From an uncultured bacterium (GTDB lineage Bacteria; Planctomycetota; UBA1135; UBA2386): 35,239 bases of DNA. The stretch lies in contig CALCZA010000099.1 in the NCBI GenBank assembly GCA_937906475.1, positions 1 through 35,239 of the forward strand. Reading direction: 5' to 3'. Under the pieces are notes generated by a model that searched no databases, was not told where the DNA came from, and was given only the letters and a program-made list of their open reading frames with translations. Numbering within the stretch: the first letter of the stretch is position 1; the number at the start of each line of letters is the position of its first letter. Both the position numbers and the translations under genes were made by a program. Positions 7,889 to 18,241 of the stretch are shown here, piece after piece.

Positions 7889-10800
7889 ATGCTTCGCCTG
7901 AATCTGTCGCTTCGTTGGCTAGTTCCGCTGCTCGCTGCCGGTTCGATCGCCGCCCAACACGAGGGTGTCACCCCCGAAGCTAACACAGAACTCACCGTCA
8001 AGTACCTGCGTGACGTGCGCCCTATCCTGGCGGAACACTGCTACGAGTGTCACGGCCCCGACGGCGAACAACGCAAGGGTGACTTGCGACTCGATCGCAA
8101 GCACGACGCGTTCGCCAAGTTTGAGGATTACTCGATCATCGTGCCCGGTGATGCGCAGGACTCGGAACTCATCTTGCGCATCCTCAGCGATGACCCTGAT
8201 GAGGTGATGCCGCCGCCAAAGGCCGATGACAAACTAAAGCCGGCCGAGATCGAGATCCTGCGCAAATGGATCAACGAAGGTGCCGTCTGGCAGGATCACT
8301 GGGCGTTCGTTCCGCCGACGCGCCCGCCAACGCCACCCGTTCAAGATGGTGCCTGGGCAAAAAACGATGTCGACAGGTTCATCCTCGCGCAACTTGAAAA
8401 GAAGGGTCTGCGCCCGAGCGGTGAAGCCACGCGCCAAGCATGGTTGCGGCGCGTCACGTTCGACCTGATCGGCTTGCCACCGACGCCGAAAGAGATCGAA
8501 TCGTTCGTGAGCAACTCGTCGGCCGACGCCTACGAGACGGTCGTCGACCGCCTACTTGCCGACCAGCGCTACGGCGAACGCATGGCGAGTGACTGGCTCG
8601 ACGTCGCCCGCTACGCCGACTCCAACGGTTACCAACGAGACAGCGAACGCCAAGCGTGGAAGTGGCGCGATTGGGTCATCAACGCCCTCAACATCAACAT
8701 GCCGTTCGATCAGTTCACGATCGAACAACTCGCCGGCGACTTGCTAGAGGACCCAACGCTCGAACAGAAGATTGCGACTGGCTTCAACCGCAACCACGCC
8801 GTCAACACCGAGGCGGGCGAAGAACTCGACGAATATCGCTCGGCCTACGTCATCGACCGCGTGCACACGACGACGACAACTTGGCTCGGCTTGACCGTTG
8901 CCTGCGCGCAGTGCCACGACCACAAGTACGACCCGATCTCGCAGAAGGAGTTCTACTCGTTCTACGGCTTCTTCAACTCGATCAAGGAGCGCGACAGCGC
9001 GCGCGGCCGCAACCCGAAGCCAGCGATCGCCGCACCGGGTCCGGATGACTTGCCCAAACTGCGCAGCATCGAGCAACGCATCTCGATGCTGAAACAGCGC
9101 CTCGAGCAAGACGACCCAATCACCGACACGTTCCAATCACAATGGGAACAACGCACGCGCGAGCGCCTCGCCGGACCGATTGAGTGGACGACGATGAAGC
9201 CGACCGAGTTCATGGCTCGCTACGGCTCCCGCTTGGTACTGCAAGAAGATGGCTCGCTACTCGCTACCGGACCAACGCCATCGCGCGACACCTACGACGT
9301 CGTGTTCACGCCCGGCGCACGCAAAATTGAAGCGCTGCGCATCGAAGTGCTACCCGACCCATCATTACCGAAGGGATCATCTGGGCGCGCCGATGATGGC
9401 CGCTTCATCCTGTCGAAGCTAACCACGCACCTAACTAGCGTATCCGACAGCAGTGACCCTCCGCTGATCGCCTACGCCGCGTTGGAAGCAGACATTAATC
9501 AAGAGCGCGACGCCGACGAACACTACCTGACGGCGATCAACCCCGGCTCGTTCGCCGGTGCGGTCGCACTCGAAACCGGCAGCAGTTCGCAAGGCGGTGG
9601 CTTTGGTCGCCGTGGCCGCGGCGGCTGGAGCATCACTGGCGACGAACGCAAGCAAGCACGTCATGCGGTGCTAGTGCCGAACGAACCGCTCAAGTCCAAC
9701 GCGATGTCGATCCTGCGTCTGACGCTGGAGCACAACTCGCGCAGAAAGTTCAAGAGCCTGATCGGCCGCTTTCGCGTGTCGTTTACCGAGGACTCTCGTA
9801 TCCGCGAGCAACTAGTGCCGCTCGCCAAGTCGAACTGGCGCAGCATCGGCCCGTTCCCGGCAGCAACAACGGCAGCCGCGTTCGCCACCGAGTTTGGTCC
9901 GGAGAAAGACAAGGGACTCGAGAAGCCGTTGTGGAAGAAGAAGCACAACCAGCCGATCTTGCCGCCGGTTGCCAAGCCGTCCTCGGGCAAGCCGTCTGGC
10001 AAGCCGGAGAGCTCGAGCCAGTCGAGTTCAGACAAGTCGAGTTCGGGCAAGTCGAGTTCGGGCAAGTCGAGTTCGGGCAAGTCGAGTTCGGGCAAGCCAG
10101 AGTCGGGCAAGCCCACCGACAAACCCGCAGTCGCCAACAGCGATGACGGCGGCAAGCCAACGGGTAAGCCCAGCGACAAATCGAGTGCTAAACCATCATC
10201 GAAGTTGGGCAAGAAGCCCGGCGACAAGGGCGGCCCAATAGCCAGCGCCAGCAAGCCGGACAGCAAGTCCGAGAAGACTAGCGAGCCGGAGAAGAAGGCT
10301 GAACCGCCCAAGAAGAAGCCGCGCCCTAAGCGTCTAGCGTGGACCGAACAACGCACTTGGCGTGATGGCAGCTCGGCATCGGTCAGCAGCAGCGGTCCCG
10401 CCGCGGCGACCTACCTATCGCGCAAGATCGAAACCAAGACGCCGCGCACGGCGCGACTGACGTTCAGCGGTGGCGTCGGCGCCAAGATCTGGCTCAACGG
10501 CAACCTCGTTGGCAACTTCGCGCCGGAAGACAAGCCAGCACCGAAGGCCACGACGCCAACGCCGGGCAGCAACTTCCCCGCGGGCTTCAACCCAGCTGAT
10601 CTCACGCCCGAAATGGCGGCAATGTTCACCCAGCCGCAATCGCGACGCAGCCGCCCGACGACCAAAGAACACGAGTTGCACATCGGCCTCCGCCAGGGCG
10701 AGAACCACCTCGCGATCAAGCTCATCGGCAAGGGCACAGCAAAGAGTTCGTCGCGGCGCGGCGGTAGTTCGTCGTCGCAAGGCCAGTCGCCGATGTCGTC

Positions 10801-12274
10801 ACGAGGTCGCAGCAGCGGCGGCACGTCGTTCACGTTTAAGATCACGCCTGAAGGCGAGGACATCCTCAACTACGAGACGACGCTCGCGGTGCACGCTCGC
10901 AAGAATGACAACCGCAAGCCAGTTGCGATCAATGCCGCGGCGATCACCAAGGCGACGACACTCACCAAGAAAAGTGAGAAGAAGAAGACCCTGACCCCGT
11001 CCGAACGCCGCGAGAAGGTCGTTCGCAAGTGGTACCGCACCAACATCGACGTCGCGGGTCGCGTGCTCGCCGCCGAACTGCGAAAGCTCGAGCGCGAGAA
11101 GACCGAGATCGAATCAAAGCTGCCGTCAGCACTGGTCATGGAAGAGCTCGACACGCCGCGCGTAACGGACGTCTTCATCCGGGGCGACTACCGCAACCGG
11201 GGCGAGAAGGTCCTGGTCGGCACCCCGTCGATGCTGCCGCCGATGCCGAAGGACCTACCAAAGAACCGTCTGGGCTTGGCCAAATGGCTGGTTTCGGGCG
11301 ATCATCCGCTGACCGCACGAGTAACCGTTAACCGCGCCTGGCAGACATTCTTCGGTCGCGGCATCGTCAGCACCGCCGAGGACTTCGGTATCCGCGGCGC
11401 GCAACCGACCCACCCTAAGCTGCTCGATTGGCTTGCGACGGAGTTTGTCGCCAGCAAGTGGGACACCAAGAAGATGCACCGACTACTGGTGCTGTCGGCG
11501 ACCTACCGGCAGAACGGCTTCAGCAGCAAGGACGCTATCAAGAGCGATCCGAACAACACGATGCTGGCGCGCGGGCCACACCAACGCCTGTCGGCCGAGA
11601 TGGTTCGCGACCAAGCGCTGTATGCAGCAGGCCTATTGAAGCAGGAAATCGGCGGCAAGAGCGTCAAGCCTCATCAACCCGAAGGCCTGTGGCGCGCAAC
11701 GCTCGGCTCAGGTCGCTGGAGTGCCAGCAAGGGCGACGACAAGTATCGCCGCGGCCTCTACGTGTATTGGAAACGAGGCGTGCCTTACCCATCGTTCATG
11801 GCGTTCGATTCGTCTAAACGCGAGACGTGCGTGGTCACGCGCACCAACACAACAACGCCGCTGCAGGCGCTAGTGACGCTTAACGACCCGGTCTACGCCG
11901 AGGCCGGTCGGCATCTCGGCAAGCGCCTACTCCAAGAAGGCGGCGAAGACGACAAATCACGCATCGCCTACGGCTTTAGCCTGGTCGCCTCACGCAACCC
12001 GGAGATGCGCGAACTCGAAATCCTCACCAAGTTGCTGGGCGAACTACGTAAGGAATACGAAGGCAACGAAAAGGCTGCCAAGGAAGTGCTCGGCCTAATC
12101 GAGAAGAAGCCCACCAGCAGCAGCCGCTCGCGTGGGCGCCCATCGCCAACACCCGAGCCCAAGAAGGCGACGCCCAAGCCGGACAAGAACGCGCCCAAAC
12201 CAGCCGAAGCCGCAGCATGGGCCCAAATGGGCTGCACCCTCCTGAACCTGGAAGCCGCCGTTCGCCGAGGCTAA
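7889..12274 (+). CDS. PSCyt1-DUF1549-DUF1553 protein (planctomycete cytochrome C family)
   Basis: The protein has 1461 residues and a signal peptide ending near AAQ23. A PSCyt1 domain follows, with heme-type motif CYECH (Cys51, Cys54, His55). DUF1549/PSCyt2 lies at about residues 155-370 and carries a second CxxCH (Cys339, Cys342, His343, followed by DHKYDPIS). The middle part holds beta-rich segments and a Ser/Gly/Lys/Pro-rich region (about 695-810) containing an SSSGK tandem repeat. DUF1553/PSD1 lies at about 1125-1370 ([38 protein letters not shown]). The tail is Pro/Lys-rich. This architecture is a planctomycete hallmark, nearly always followed by a DUF1501 gene, as here 4 bp downstream. 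The biochemical function is not established; a periplasmic redox role in polymer breakdown is a common proposal. Confidence 0.92.
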   Translation: MLRLNLSLRWLVPLLAAGSIAAQHEGVTPEANTELTVKYLRDVRPILAEHCYECHGPDGEQRKGDLRLDRKHDAFAKFEDYSIIVPGDAQDSELILRILSDDPDEVMPPPKADDKLKPAEIEILRKWINEGAVWQDHWAFVPPTRPPTPPVQDGAWAKNDVDRFILAQLEKKGLRPSGEATRQAWLRRVTFDLIGLPPTPKEIESFVSNSSADAYETVVDRLLADQRYGERMASDWLDVARYADSNGYQRDSERQAWKWRDWVINALNINMPFDQFTIEQLAGDLLEDPTLEQKIATGFNRNHAVNTEAGEELDEYRSAYVIDRVHTTTTTWLGLTVACAQCHDHKYDPISQKEFYSFYGFFNSIKERDSARGRNPKPAIAAPGPDDLPKLRSIEQRISMLKQRLEQDDPITDTFQSQWEQRTRERLAGPIEWTTMKPTEFMARYGSRLVLQEDGSLLATGPTPSRDTYDVVFTPGARKIEALRIEVLPDPSLPKGSSGRADDGRFILSKLTTHLTSVSDSSDPPLIAYAALEADINQERDADEHYLTAINPGSFAGAVALETGSSSQGGGFGRRGRGGWSITGDERKQARHAVLVPNEPLKSNAMSILRLTLEHNSRRKFKSLIGRFRVSFTEDSRIREQLVPLAKSNWRSIGPFPAATTAAAFATEFGPEKDKGLEKPLWKKKHNQPILPPVAKPSSGKPSGKPESSSQSSSDKSSSGKSSSGKSSSGKSSSGKPESGKPTDKPAVANSDDGGKPTGKPSDKSSAKPSSKLGKKPGDKGGPIASASKPDSKSEKTSEPEKKAEPPKKKPRPKRLAWTEQRTWRDGSSASVSSSGPAAATYLSRKIETKTPRTARLTFSGGVGAKIWLNGNLVGNFAPEDKPAPKATTPTPGSNFPAGFNPADLTPEMAAMFTQPQSRRSRPTTKEHELHIGLRQGENHLAIKLIGKGTAKSSSRRGGSSSSQGQSPMSSRGRSSGGTSFTFKITPEGEDILNYETTLAVHARKNDNRKPVAINAAAITKATTLTKKSEKKKTLTPSERREKVVRKWYRTNIDVAGRVLAAELRKLEREKTEIESKLPSALVMEELDTPRVTDVFIRGDYRNRGEKVLVGTPSMLPPMPKDLPKNRLGLAKWLVSGDHPLTARVTVNRAWQTFFGRGIVSTAEDFGIRGAQPTHPKLLDWLATEFVASKWDTKKMHRLLVLSATYRQNGFSSKDAIKSDPNNTMLARGPHQRLSAEMVRDQALYAAGLLKQEIGGKSVKPHQPEGLWRATLGSGRWSASKGDDKYRRGLYVYWKRGVPYPSFMAFDSSKRETCVVTRTNTTTPLQALVTLNDPVYAEAGRHLGKRLLQEGGEDDKSRIAYGFSLVASRNPEMRELEILTKLLGELRKEYEGNEKAAKEVLGLIEKKPTSSSRSRGRPSPTPEPKKATPKPDKNAPKPAEAAAWAQMGCTLLNLEAAVRRG
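10022..10111 (+). repeat. 15-bp tandem repeat encoding SSSGK
   Basis: Four perfect copies of TCGAGTTCGGGCAAG occupy 10037-10096, flanked by a variant copy at each side (10022-10036 and 10097-10111). The repeat is in frame within the PSCyt1 gene and encodes Ser-Ser-Ser-Gly-Lys units. Perfect copies suggest recent slippage expansion of a linker. Confidence 0.9.
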
Positions 12275-12278
12275 TCCG

Positions 12279-13709
12279 ATGACCATCTACAACCCTTTCA
12301 ATCGTCGTTCGTTCATCGGCGGAAGCGCCGCGGGCCTCGGTTCGCTCGCGTTCTCGATGTTGTCGCAACAGGCCATGGGGCAAGGACCAGGCAGCAAGCA
12401 AGATCCAAAGCCTGCGTGGCAACTACCAAAGGCCAAGGCCAAGAACGTCATCGTTATCTTCTTGTCGGGCGGCCTGTCGCAGCACGACTTGTTTGACGAG
12501 AAGCCCATCCTCAACGAACGACGTGGCGAACAACTGCCGGATTCGATTCGCCAAGGTGGGCGCGTGTCGGGCCTGACCGAACGTCAAGGCCAGCTACCGG
12601 TCGTCGGCAGCAAGTTCGAGTTTGAGAACTACGGCAAGTGCGGCATGCGAATGTCGGAACTCGTGCCGCACCTCGGCGAAGTCGCCGATGAACTGACGCT
12701 GATCCGTTCGATTCAGAGCGACCACGTGCTGCACGAAGCAGCCAACACGATCTTCTTCACCGGCACGCAACTGCTAGGGCGGCCTTCATTCGGTGCTTGG
12801 GTATCGCACGCTCTCGGCTCCGGCAGAACCAACTTGCCAGAGTTCGTCGTGCTGCTCTCCAACCCCAACCCGTCGACCCCGCTGCACCCGCGCCTGTGGC
12901 ACAACGGCTTCCTCGAAGGTCGCCACCAAGGCGTCCAGTTCCGCAGCGGCAAGGACCCGGTGCTGTTCGTTAAGAGTCCCGATGGCGTCACCGACAAGGT
13001 GCGTAAGCAGCAACTCGACGCGCTGCGCGAACTCGGCCAAATGGAAGCGGCGCGCACTGGCGATCCGGATGCAATCGCGCGACTCGCATCGTTTGAGACC
13101 GCTGCTCGCATGCAAACCAGCGTGCCCAAACTTGCGGATCTATCCGAAGAACCCGACGAGTTGCTCGAGGACTACGGCGTCGTGCGCGGTGAGGCAAGCT
13201 TCGCCAACAACTGCCTGCTTGCGCGTCGCCTAATTGAACGAGGCACGCGCTTCGTACAACTGTGCGACGCCGGCTGGGACCACCACTTCAACATCCCGCG
13301 AGTCTTGCCGCGCAAGTGCGAGCAAGTAGACAAGCCAGCGGCAGCATTGATCCGCGACCTCAAGCAGCGCGGCATGCTCGACGACACAATTGTTGTGTTC
13401 GCTGGCGAGTTCGGCCGCACGCCATACTGCGAAGGCCCGTTGGCGTTCGAGAACTACGGCCGCGACCACAACAACCTCGCTGGCTCCGCGATCGTCGCCG
13501 GCGGCGGCTTCAAGCCAGGCTACGTGCACGGCAAGACCGATGACTTTGGCTGGTCGGCCGCAGAGGACATCGTTCATGTGCACGACCTGCATGCGACGAT
13601 CCTGCACCAACTCGGCATCGACCACACCAAGTTGACCGTTCGGTCGCAGGGCCGCGACTTCCGCCTGACGGATGTCGCCGGCCGCGTCGAGAAGAAGCTA
13701 CTCGGGTAA
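12279..13709 (+). CDS. DUF1501 family protein with Tat signal
   Basis: The protein has 476 residues. The N-terminus NRRSFIGGSAAGLGSLAFS, with Arg9-Arg10, is a twin-arginine export signal. The body matches DUF1501, a family with an alkaline-phosphatase/sulfatase-like fold. It includes VIVIFLSGGLSQHDLFDEKP, LIRSIQSDHVLHEAANTIFFTG, CDAGWDHHFNIPRVLPRKC, FAGEFGRTPYC and GRDHNNLAGSAIVAGGGF. These His/Asp/Glu motifs are consistent with a metal-binding site. It starts 4 bp after the PSCyt1-DUF1549-DUF1553 stop, so the two form an operon. Export by Tat suggests the protein folds, perhaps with a metal, before transport. The substrate is unknown. It is convergent with the MmcQ gene, 10 bp away. Confidence 0.92.
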   Translation: MTIYNPFNRRSFIGGSAAGLGSLAFSMLSQQAMGQGPGSKQDPKPAWQLPKAKAKNVIVIFLSGGLSQHDLFDEKPILNERRGEQLPDSIRQGGRVSGLTERQGQLPVVGSKFEFENYGKCGMRMSELVPHLGEVADELTLIRSIQSDHVLHEAANTIFFTGTQLLGRPSFGAWVSHALGSGRTNLPEFVVLLSNPNPSTPLHPRLWHNGFLEGRHQGVQFRSGKDPVLFVKSPDGVTDKVRKQQLDALRELGQMEAARTGDPDAIARLASFETAARMQTSVPKLADLSEEPDELLEDYGVVRGEASFANNCLLARRLIERGTRFVQLCDAGWDHHFNIPRVLPRKCEQVDKPAAALIRDLKQRGMLDDTIVVFAGEFGRTPYCEGPLAFENYGRDHNNLAGSAIVAGGGFKPGYVHGKTDDFGWSAAEDIVHVHDLHATILHQLGIDHTKLTVRSQGRDFRLTDVAGRVEKKLLG

Positions 13710-13719
13710 GCCCGCAGCG

Positions 13720-14058
13720 CTACTTCTTGGCACGCTGGACCGCGGTCACTGCCGCCGCGAACTGCCAGGCATCGGTCACCGCATCGCGCAGAACCGTCAA
13801 GCTCACGTCGGCGAGATCCACAAGCGTGCAGCCAGCTCGACCCCAAGCCCCACTAGCGGGACGGAATGCCTTGTTTGCGGCAACTAGATCCGCCTGCGTG
13901 CCAGGCGGCAGCTTGACCATGACTGCCTGACCATCAGGCTGCACCGTCGCGAAGACGCGTCCAGCGTGGCGAAAGTCCGGATGGCTTTGATGCTCACTCT
14001 CAACGGCGTCTGGACAACCGAGCGCGAGCTTGCGGAACTGATCAAGCGAGACGGGCAC
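13720..14058 (-). CDS. MmcQ/YjbR family protein
   Basis: The protein has 112 residues, typical for this family of small single-domain proteins with a double-wing DNA-binding-like fold. Recognisable pieces are the N-terminal CPDAVESEHQSHPDFRHAGRVFATV, the central VMVKLPPGTQADLVAANKAFRPASGAWGRAGCT and LVDLADVSLTVLRDAVTDAW. The start is GTG at 14058; on the minus strand TATCAT lies six bases before it, and no Shine-Dalgarno sequence is seen. The molecular role of the family is poorly defined and DNA binding is inferred from the fold. It is divergent from the secreted unknown at 14107 and convergent with the DUF1501 gene. Confidence 0.85.
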   Translation of the reverse strand: MPVSLDQFRKLALGCPDAVESEHQSHPDFRHAGRVFATVQPDGQAVMVKLPPGTQADLVAANKAFRPASGAWGRAGCTLVDLADVSLTVLRDAVTDAWQFAAAVTAVQRAKK

Positions 14059-14106
14059 ACCATTATGATAACCAAGCCGCCGCGGATCACTCGCTATGCT
14101 TCCGGC
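14059..14106. promoter_or_regulatory. Divergent promoter region with two -10-like hexamers
   Basis: On the plus strand TATGCT (14095-14100) lies six bases before the ATG at 14107. On the minus strand TATCAT (14070-14065) lies six bases before the GTG at 14058. The spacer is only 48 bp, so the two promoters would face away from each other over nearly the whole region. Both would give leaderless messages. Confidence 0.4.
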
Positions 14107-14742
14107 ATGCGTACGCTGCTTGCTTTGACTCTCGCCGGGATCGGTGCTGGATTCGCCCTACCCCACACCGACCCGTCGCAAGAACCGTCACTGCACTTCG
14201 AAGTGCTCATCGATGGCACGATCCACCGCCTCGGCGAAGGTCAGAAAACGGCTATCAAGATCGGCGACACCGAGCATCAGATGACCGTGGCCGTCTCGCC
14301 ATTCCGACACTTCGCAGCCAGCGGCGTGCAGTTCGACTACCCGCGCGAAGCCATCTTTGAATACGAACTCGACGGCGAGGGTGGCACACAATCGTGGACG
14401 ATCACATTCAACGACATGACATTCATGGTCCACCGCTTTGAACTTGGTGGCGCGAAGATGATGGCTAGGGTCATGTTGGACGCGACCGTAGAAGCGCTCG
14501 ACGTTGATGCAAAATCGAAGGCGCGCACCCTCGATTTCGGCGGCAAATCCTACCAAGGAGGCGGTGCCGTAATATCGATTGGCGACAGCGACCTCGACGT
14601 CACCATGGTTGGCCTCACGGCAGACGGTAAGGCCGTCGTGATCACCGTAGAGAACATGCTGACGGACGACGGCAAAGTTGCACCGGATTCCGCTGCCGCG
14701 CTGGCCACGATCCAAAAGACGTTCCGACTGACGGACAAGTAG
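14107..14742 (+). CDS. Small secreted protein of unknown function
   Basis: The protein has 211 residues from the ATG at 14107. This start was chosen because it begins a clean signal peptide (MRTLLALTLAGIGAGFALP), directly follows TATGCT, and leaves the divergent MmcQ gene intact. A longer frame upstream would overlap that gene. The mature part is beta-rich with no cysteines visible: FEVLIDGTIHRLGEGQKTAIKIGD, then FEYELDGEGGTQSWTITFNDMTFMVHRFE, and a C-terminal LAT-QKTFRLTDK. I do not recognise the family. Its place between an MmcQ gene and a BNR-repeat gene gives no functional clue. Export to the periplasm is the only supported statement. Confidence 0.75.
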   Translation: MRTLLALTLAGIGAGFALPHTDPSQEPSLHFEVLIDGTIHRLGEGQKTAIKIGDTEHQMTVAVSPFRHFAASGVQFDYPREAIFEYELDGEGGTQSWTITFNDMTFMVHRFELGGAKMMARVMLDATVEALDVDAKSKARTLDFGGKSYQGGGAVISIGDSDLDVTMVGLTADGKAVVITVENMLTDDGKVAPDSAAALATIQKTFRLTDK

Positions 14743-14953
14743 GCGGCGATGGGGACAACAAGCTACAAAGCCGAGATCCTCAGCAGTTGTGTGTAGCGAC
14801 AATCACGAAACACTCGGCGCCGTAGCCAAATGCGCCTTGGCTCTGCAGGCGTGAGTAACGACCTCTAGTGCAAGGTTTGCGCAACACTATCCACGCACGG
14901 GCCACAACCGAACTCTCCCTGAACTGACCGCTGTAGTCGGCGGGCGCAGCGCG

Positions 14954-14968
14954 TATGTTGCGACCCTC
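14954..14968 (+). promoter_or_regulatory. -10-like hexamer TATGTT, 9 nt before ATG
   Basis: TATGTT (14954-14959) is followed by nine bases and the ATG at 14969, with no Shine-Dalgarno sequence. The 226-bp region before it (14743-14968) holds no convincing ORF. Confidence 0.5.
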
Positions 14969-17900
14969 ATGGCTGCACGTCAGATCCTACTGTCTCTTTT
15001 CGCCGCCCTCGCCGCTCCCGTGCTTGCACAGGAACCGGCCCCGGCAACCGACCTCTCCCTATTGAGCAAGCTCAAAGCGAGAGCGATCGGGCCGGCAGTG
15101 GTCGGTGGCCGCATCGGCGCTGTGGCGGGTGTGGCCGGTGACCCTCGCATCATTTGGGCTGGTGCATCGGCGGGCGGGGTCTGGAAGTCAACCGACGGCG
15201 GGGTCACCTTCAAGGCGGTGTTTGACGATCAGGACGTCGCGTCGATTGGCGCGATCGCCATCAACCAACACTCGCCCGACATCGTCTGGGTCGGTTCGGG
15301 TGAAGGCAATCCACGCAACTCGGCAAGCGTCGGCCGCGGCATCTACAAAACCCTCGATGGTGGCCGCACCTGGACCAAGCTCGGCCTCGCCAAGACGGAA
15401 CGCATCCACCGCATCGTGCTGCACCCAAGCGATGCCAACACCGCATGGGTTTCGGCGTTCGGCACAAGTTGGGGCGAAAATGCGGAACGCGGCGTCTTCA
15501 AGACAACCGACGGCGGCGCGACTTGGGAGAAGGTTCTCTACGTCGACGAACGCACCGGCTGCAGCGACCTGATCATCGATCCGCGCAACCCGGACAAACT
15601 GTTCGCGAGCATGTGGCAGCACCGGCGCTGGCCATGGGCATTCAAAAGTGGTGGCCCTGGTTCCGGCCTCTACCGCACGCTCGATGGCGGCAAGACGTGG
15701 AAGAAGCTGGACAGCGATGATGGTCTGCCCAAGGGCCAACTCGGCCGCATCGGCCTCGCGATCTCGGCAAGCTCGCCCAACACGATCTACGCACTGACCG
15801 AAGCCAAAAAGAGCGTGCTGCTGCGAAGCGATGACGGCGGTTTCAAGTTCCGCACCGTCAACAGCAAAGACAACATCGCACCGCGGCCATTCTACTTCTG
15901 CGACATCCGCGTCGATCCCAAGGACCCGAACCGCATCTACAACATGCATACGGTCATCGACGTATCGACCGACGGCGGCCGCACGTTCAACAGCCTGGTC
16001 GGCTGGGACGCCGCGCACCCAGACCATCACTCGATGTGGATCGACCCGCAGGATCCGCAACGCATCCTGATCGGCAACGACGGCGGCGTCTACACCAGCC
16101 AAGACCTTGGCTCGACATGGAGGTTCTGCCGCAACATGCCACTGGCGATGTTCTATCACGTCGCCGTCGACCAGAACGTCCCCTACAACATCTACGGCGG
16201 TCTGCAAGACAACGGCAGTTGGCGTGGCCCGTCGACCGTTTGGGAGAACGGCGGCATCCGTAACCTGCATTGGCAAGAAGTGTGTTTTGGCGATGGCTTC
16301 GCAACCATCCCCGATCCGTTCGATAGCCGCCAAGGCTACGCCATGAGCCAAGGTGGCTCGCTCGTGCGCTACGACTTGCGCACCGGTTCGCGCAAGTCGA
16401 TCCGCCCCCCGGAACCCGAAGGCAGCAAACTTCGCTTTCACTGGAACGCGGCGATCGCGCTCGACCCGTTCGATGGCCGAACGGTCTATTACGGCAGTCA
16501 ATTCGTGCATCGCAGCCCGAACCGCGGCGAGGCGTGGTCAGTGATCTCGCCGGACCTGACAACCAACAACCCCGACTGGCAGAAGCAGGACGAGAGCGGT
16601 GGCTTGACGATCGACGTCACCGCCGCAGAGAACCACTGCTGCATCATCACGATCGCACCAAGCAGCGTCGAGCCAGGTGTTGTCTGGGCCGGGACCGATG
16701 ATGGCCGCGTTCAGATCACACGCGACGGCGGCGACTCGTGGACGAGCGTCGAGACCAATGTGCCAGACCTACCGCGCAACACGTGGAGCCCACACATCGA
16801 AGCCAGCAAGCACGACGCCGGCACCGCGTTCGCCGTGTTTGACGGCCACCGCAATTCTGACTGGACGTCCTACGTCTACGTCACTCATGACTACGGCGCG
16901 ACTTGGACTTCGTTGGCGACCGACGGCATCGATGGCTACTGCCACGTCATCGAACAAGACACCAAGCAGAAAGACCTGCTATGGGTAGGCACCGAGTTCG
17001 GCTTATTCGTCTCGCTCAACGGCGGCAAACAGTGGCAGGCGTGGCGCCATGGCGTGCCAACCTGCGCCGTGCGCGCCATCACGACGCACGCCCGCGACGG
17101 CGATCTCATCGTTGCGACGCACGGCCGCTCAATCTTCGTGATCGATGACATCAGTCCGCTGCGCAGCATGACCCCCGAGAAGCTCGCCAAGAAGATGCAT
17201 GTGTTCGACCCGCGGCCGGCGATTCTGCACGGCATTGCACAAACGCCGAGCACGCGCTTCCCGGGCCAAGGTGAGTTCCGCGGACCGACGACGCCGTTTG
17301 GCGTCATGGTGCAAGTGATCGCGAATGCTCCGGAGTTGAAGCACCCCGATCCGAAGACCGAGAAGACTCGCGAGAAGCCCACGAAGAGCACCGACGATGA
17401 GAAGGATTCCGACCCAGAGAAGTCGGACAAAGAGGAGTCCGATAAGGACGACCCGAAGGACAAGGTCACTGTCGAAGTGCAGAACTCGCTCGGCGAGATC
17501 GTCCGCACGTTTCAACGCGATGTGCAGCTCGGCCTAAACCGCATCTACTGGCGATTCGAACGCGACGGTGGTCCCGGGCCGAGCAAGACGTTCCAGAAGA
17601 AGCCTAAGATGCCACCGTCTGGCCGCCGCGTATTGGCCGGCAAGTACGAACTGACGGTGCGCTTCCAAGGTGAGTCGCAAACGGTCAAAGTCGAGGTTCG
17701 CGACGATCCACGCGTTTCGATTTCGCGCGCCGCCAGTGTCGCCAAGGACGTGCTGCGCACCGAGCGCGACGCACTCAACCTGCGACTCTACGAAGTCACG
17801 CAACGCCTGGCGCCGATCAAGGCACAGATTAATATCGTCCGCACTCGCCTTGCCATCGAGCAGAAGCCCGAAGCAGGCGACGATCCGCATAAGACGATTC

Positions 17901-18220
17901 GCGACGCGCTGAAGGCCATCGACGAAGCCCACAAGGATCTCGACAACAAGCTCTGGGGCGAGCAGAAAAAGGTGCAGGGCATCAATCGCGGCAACGACGG
18001 TTTGATGACCAAGATCCGCGGCCACATGCGCATCTCTGACACGATCGACGGGCCCAACAAGACCGAGCGAGACGGCATGACGAAGGCCTCTGCCAAGGTC
18101 ACCGAAGTCGATCAGTTAGTCGGAACCTTCTTCGCCAAGTCACTGCCGACGTTCCGCAAGGCCGTAGCCGATAGTGGCCTGCACCTGCTACCAGTGGAGC
18201 CGGACAGCAGCAAGAAGTAG
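14969..18220 (+). CDS. Secreted BNR/VPS10-like beta-propeller protein
   Basis: The protein has 1083 residues with a signal peptide (MAARQILLSLFAALAAPVLAQ). Residues about 35-740 carry many Asp-box/BNR repeats of the type S-x-D-x-G-x-T-W (for example KSTDGGVTF, KTLDGGRTWTKL, KTTDGGATWEKV, RTLDGGKTWKKL, VTHDYGATWTSL). This is the sortilin/VPS10 or exo-sialidase-like propeller fold. Such proteins are often labelled glycosyl hydrolase, but I see no proof of catalysis. A strongly charged Lys/Asp/Glu linker lies at about 790-830. After it come a beta-sandwich-like segment (YWRFERDGG, AGKYELTVRF) and a helical C-terminus (about 915-1080) likely to form coiled coil. The next gene starts 21 bp downstream and may be cotranscribed. 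Confidence 0.88.
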   Translation: MAARQILLSLFAALAAPVLAQEPAPATDLSLLSKLKARAIGPAVVGGRIGAVAGVAGDPRIIWAGASAGGVWKSTDGGVTFKAVFDDQDVASIGAIAINQHSPDIVWVGSGEGNPRNSASVGRGIYKTLDGGRTWTKLGLAKTERIHRIVLHPSDANTAWVSAFGTSWGENAERGVFKTTDGGATWEKVLYVDERTGCSDLIIDPRNPDKLFASMWQHRRWPWAFKSGGPGSGLYRTLDGGKTWKKLDSDDGLPKGQLGRIGLAISASSPNTIYALTEAKKSVLLRSDDGGFKFRTVNSKDNIAPRPFYFCDIRVDPKDPNRIYNMHTVIDVSTDGGRTFNSLVGWDAAHPDHHSMWIDPQDPQRILIGNDGGVYTSQDLGSTWRFCRNMPLAMFYHVAVDQNVPYNIYGGLQDNGSWRGPSTVWENGGIRNLHWQEVCFGDGFATIPDPFDSRQGYAMSQGGSLVRYDLRTGSRKSIRPPEPEGSKLRFHWNAAIALDPFDGRTVYYGSQFVHRSPNRGEAWSVISPDLTTNNPDWQKQDESGGLTIDVTAAENHCCIITIAPSSVEPGVVWAGTDDGRVQITRDGGDSWTSVETNVPDLPRNTWSPHIEASKHDAGTAFAVFDGHRNSDWTSYVYVTHDYGATWTSLATDGIDGYCHVIEQDTKQKDLLWVGTEFGLFVSLNGGKQWQAWRHGVPTCAVRAITTHARDGDLIVATHGRSIFVIDDISPLRSMTPEKLAKKMHVFDPRPAILHGIAQTPSTRFPGQGEFRGPTTPFGVMVQVIANAPELKHPDPKTEKTREKPTKSTDDEKDSDPEKSDKEESDKDDPKDKVTVEVQNSLGEIVRTFQRDVQLGLNRIYWRFERDGGPGPSKTFQKKPKMPPSGRRVLAGKYELTVRFQGESQTVKVEVRDDPRVSISRAASVAKDVLRTERDALNLRLYEVTQRLAPIKAQINIVRTRLAIEQKPEAGDDPHKTIRDALKAIDEAHKDLDNKLWGEQKKVQGINRGNDGLMTKIRGHMRISDTIDGPNKTERDGMTKASAKVTEVDQLVGTFFAKSLPTFRKAVADSGLHLLPVEPDSSKK

Positions 18221-18241
18221 GCTCGACTGCGGGAACCCAAC

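Noticed and set aside
9661..10356. Minus-strand ORF of 231 codons with an ELDLP repeat
   Set aside because: It is the antisense reading of the SSSGK repeat region in the PSCyt1 gene, with no promoter, and its repeat follows from the 15-bp DNA repeat.
13966..14106. N-terminal extension of the secreted unknown
   Set aside because: It would overlap the MmcQ gene and hide the signal peptide; the ATG at 14107 has a -10-like element just upstream.
15188..16510. Long minus-strand ORF (440 codons) opposite the BNR gene
   Set aside because: Composition is typical of antisense frames in GC-rich genes and the plus frame has clear BNR motifs and a signal peptide.
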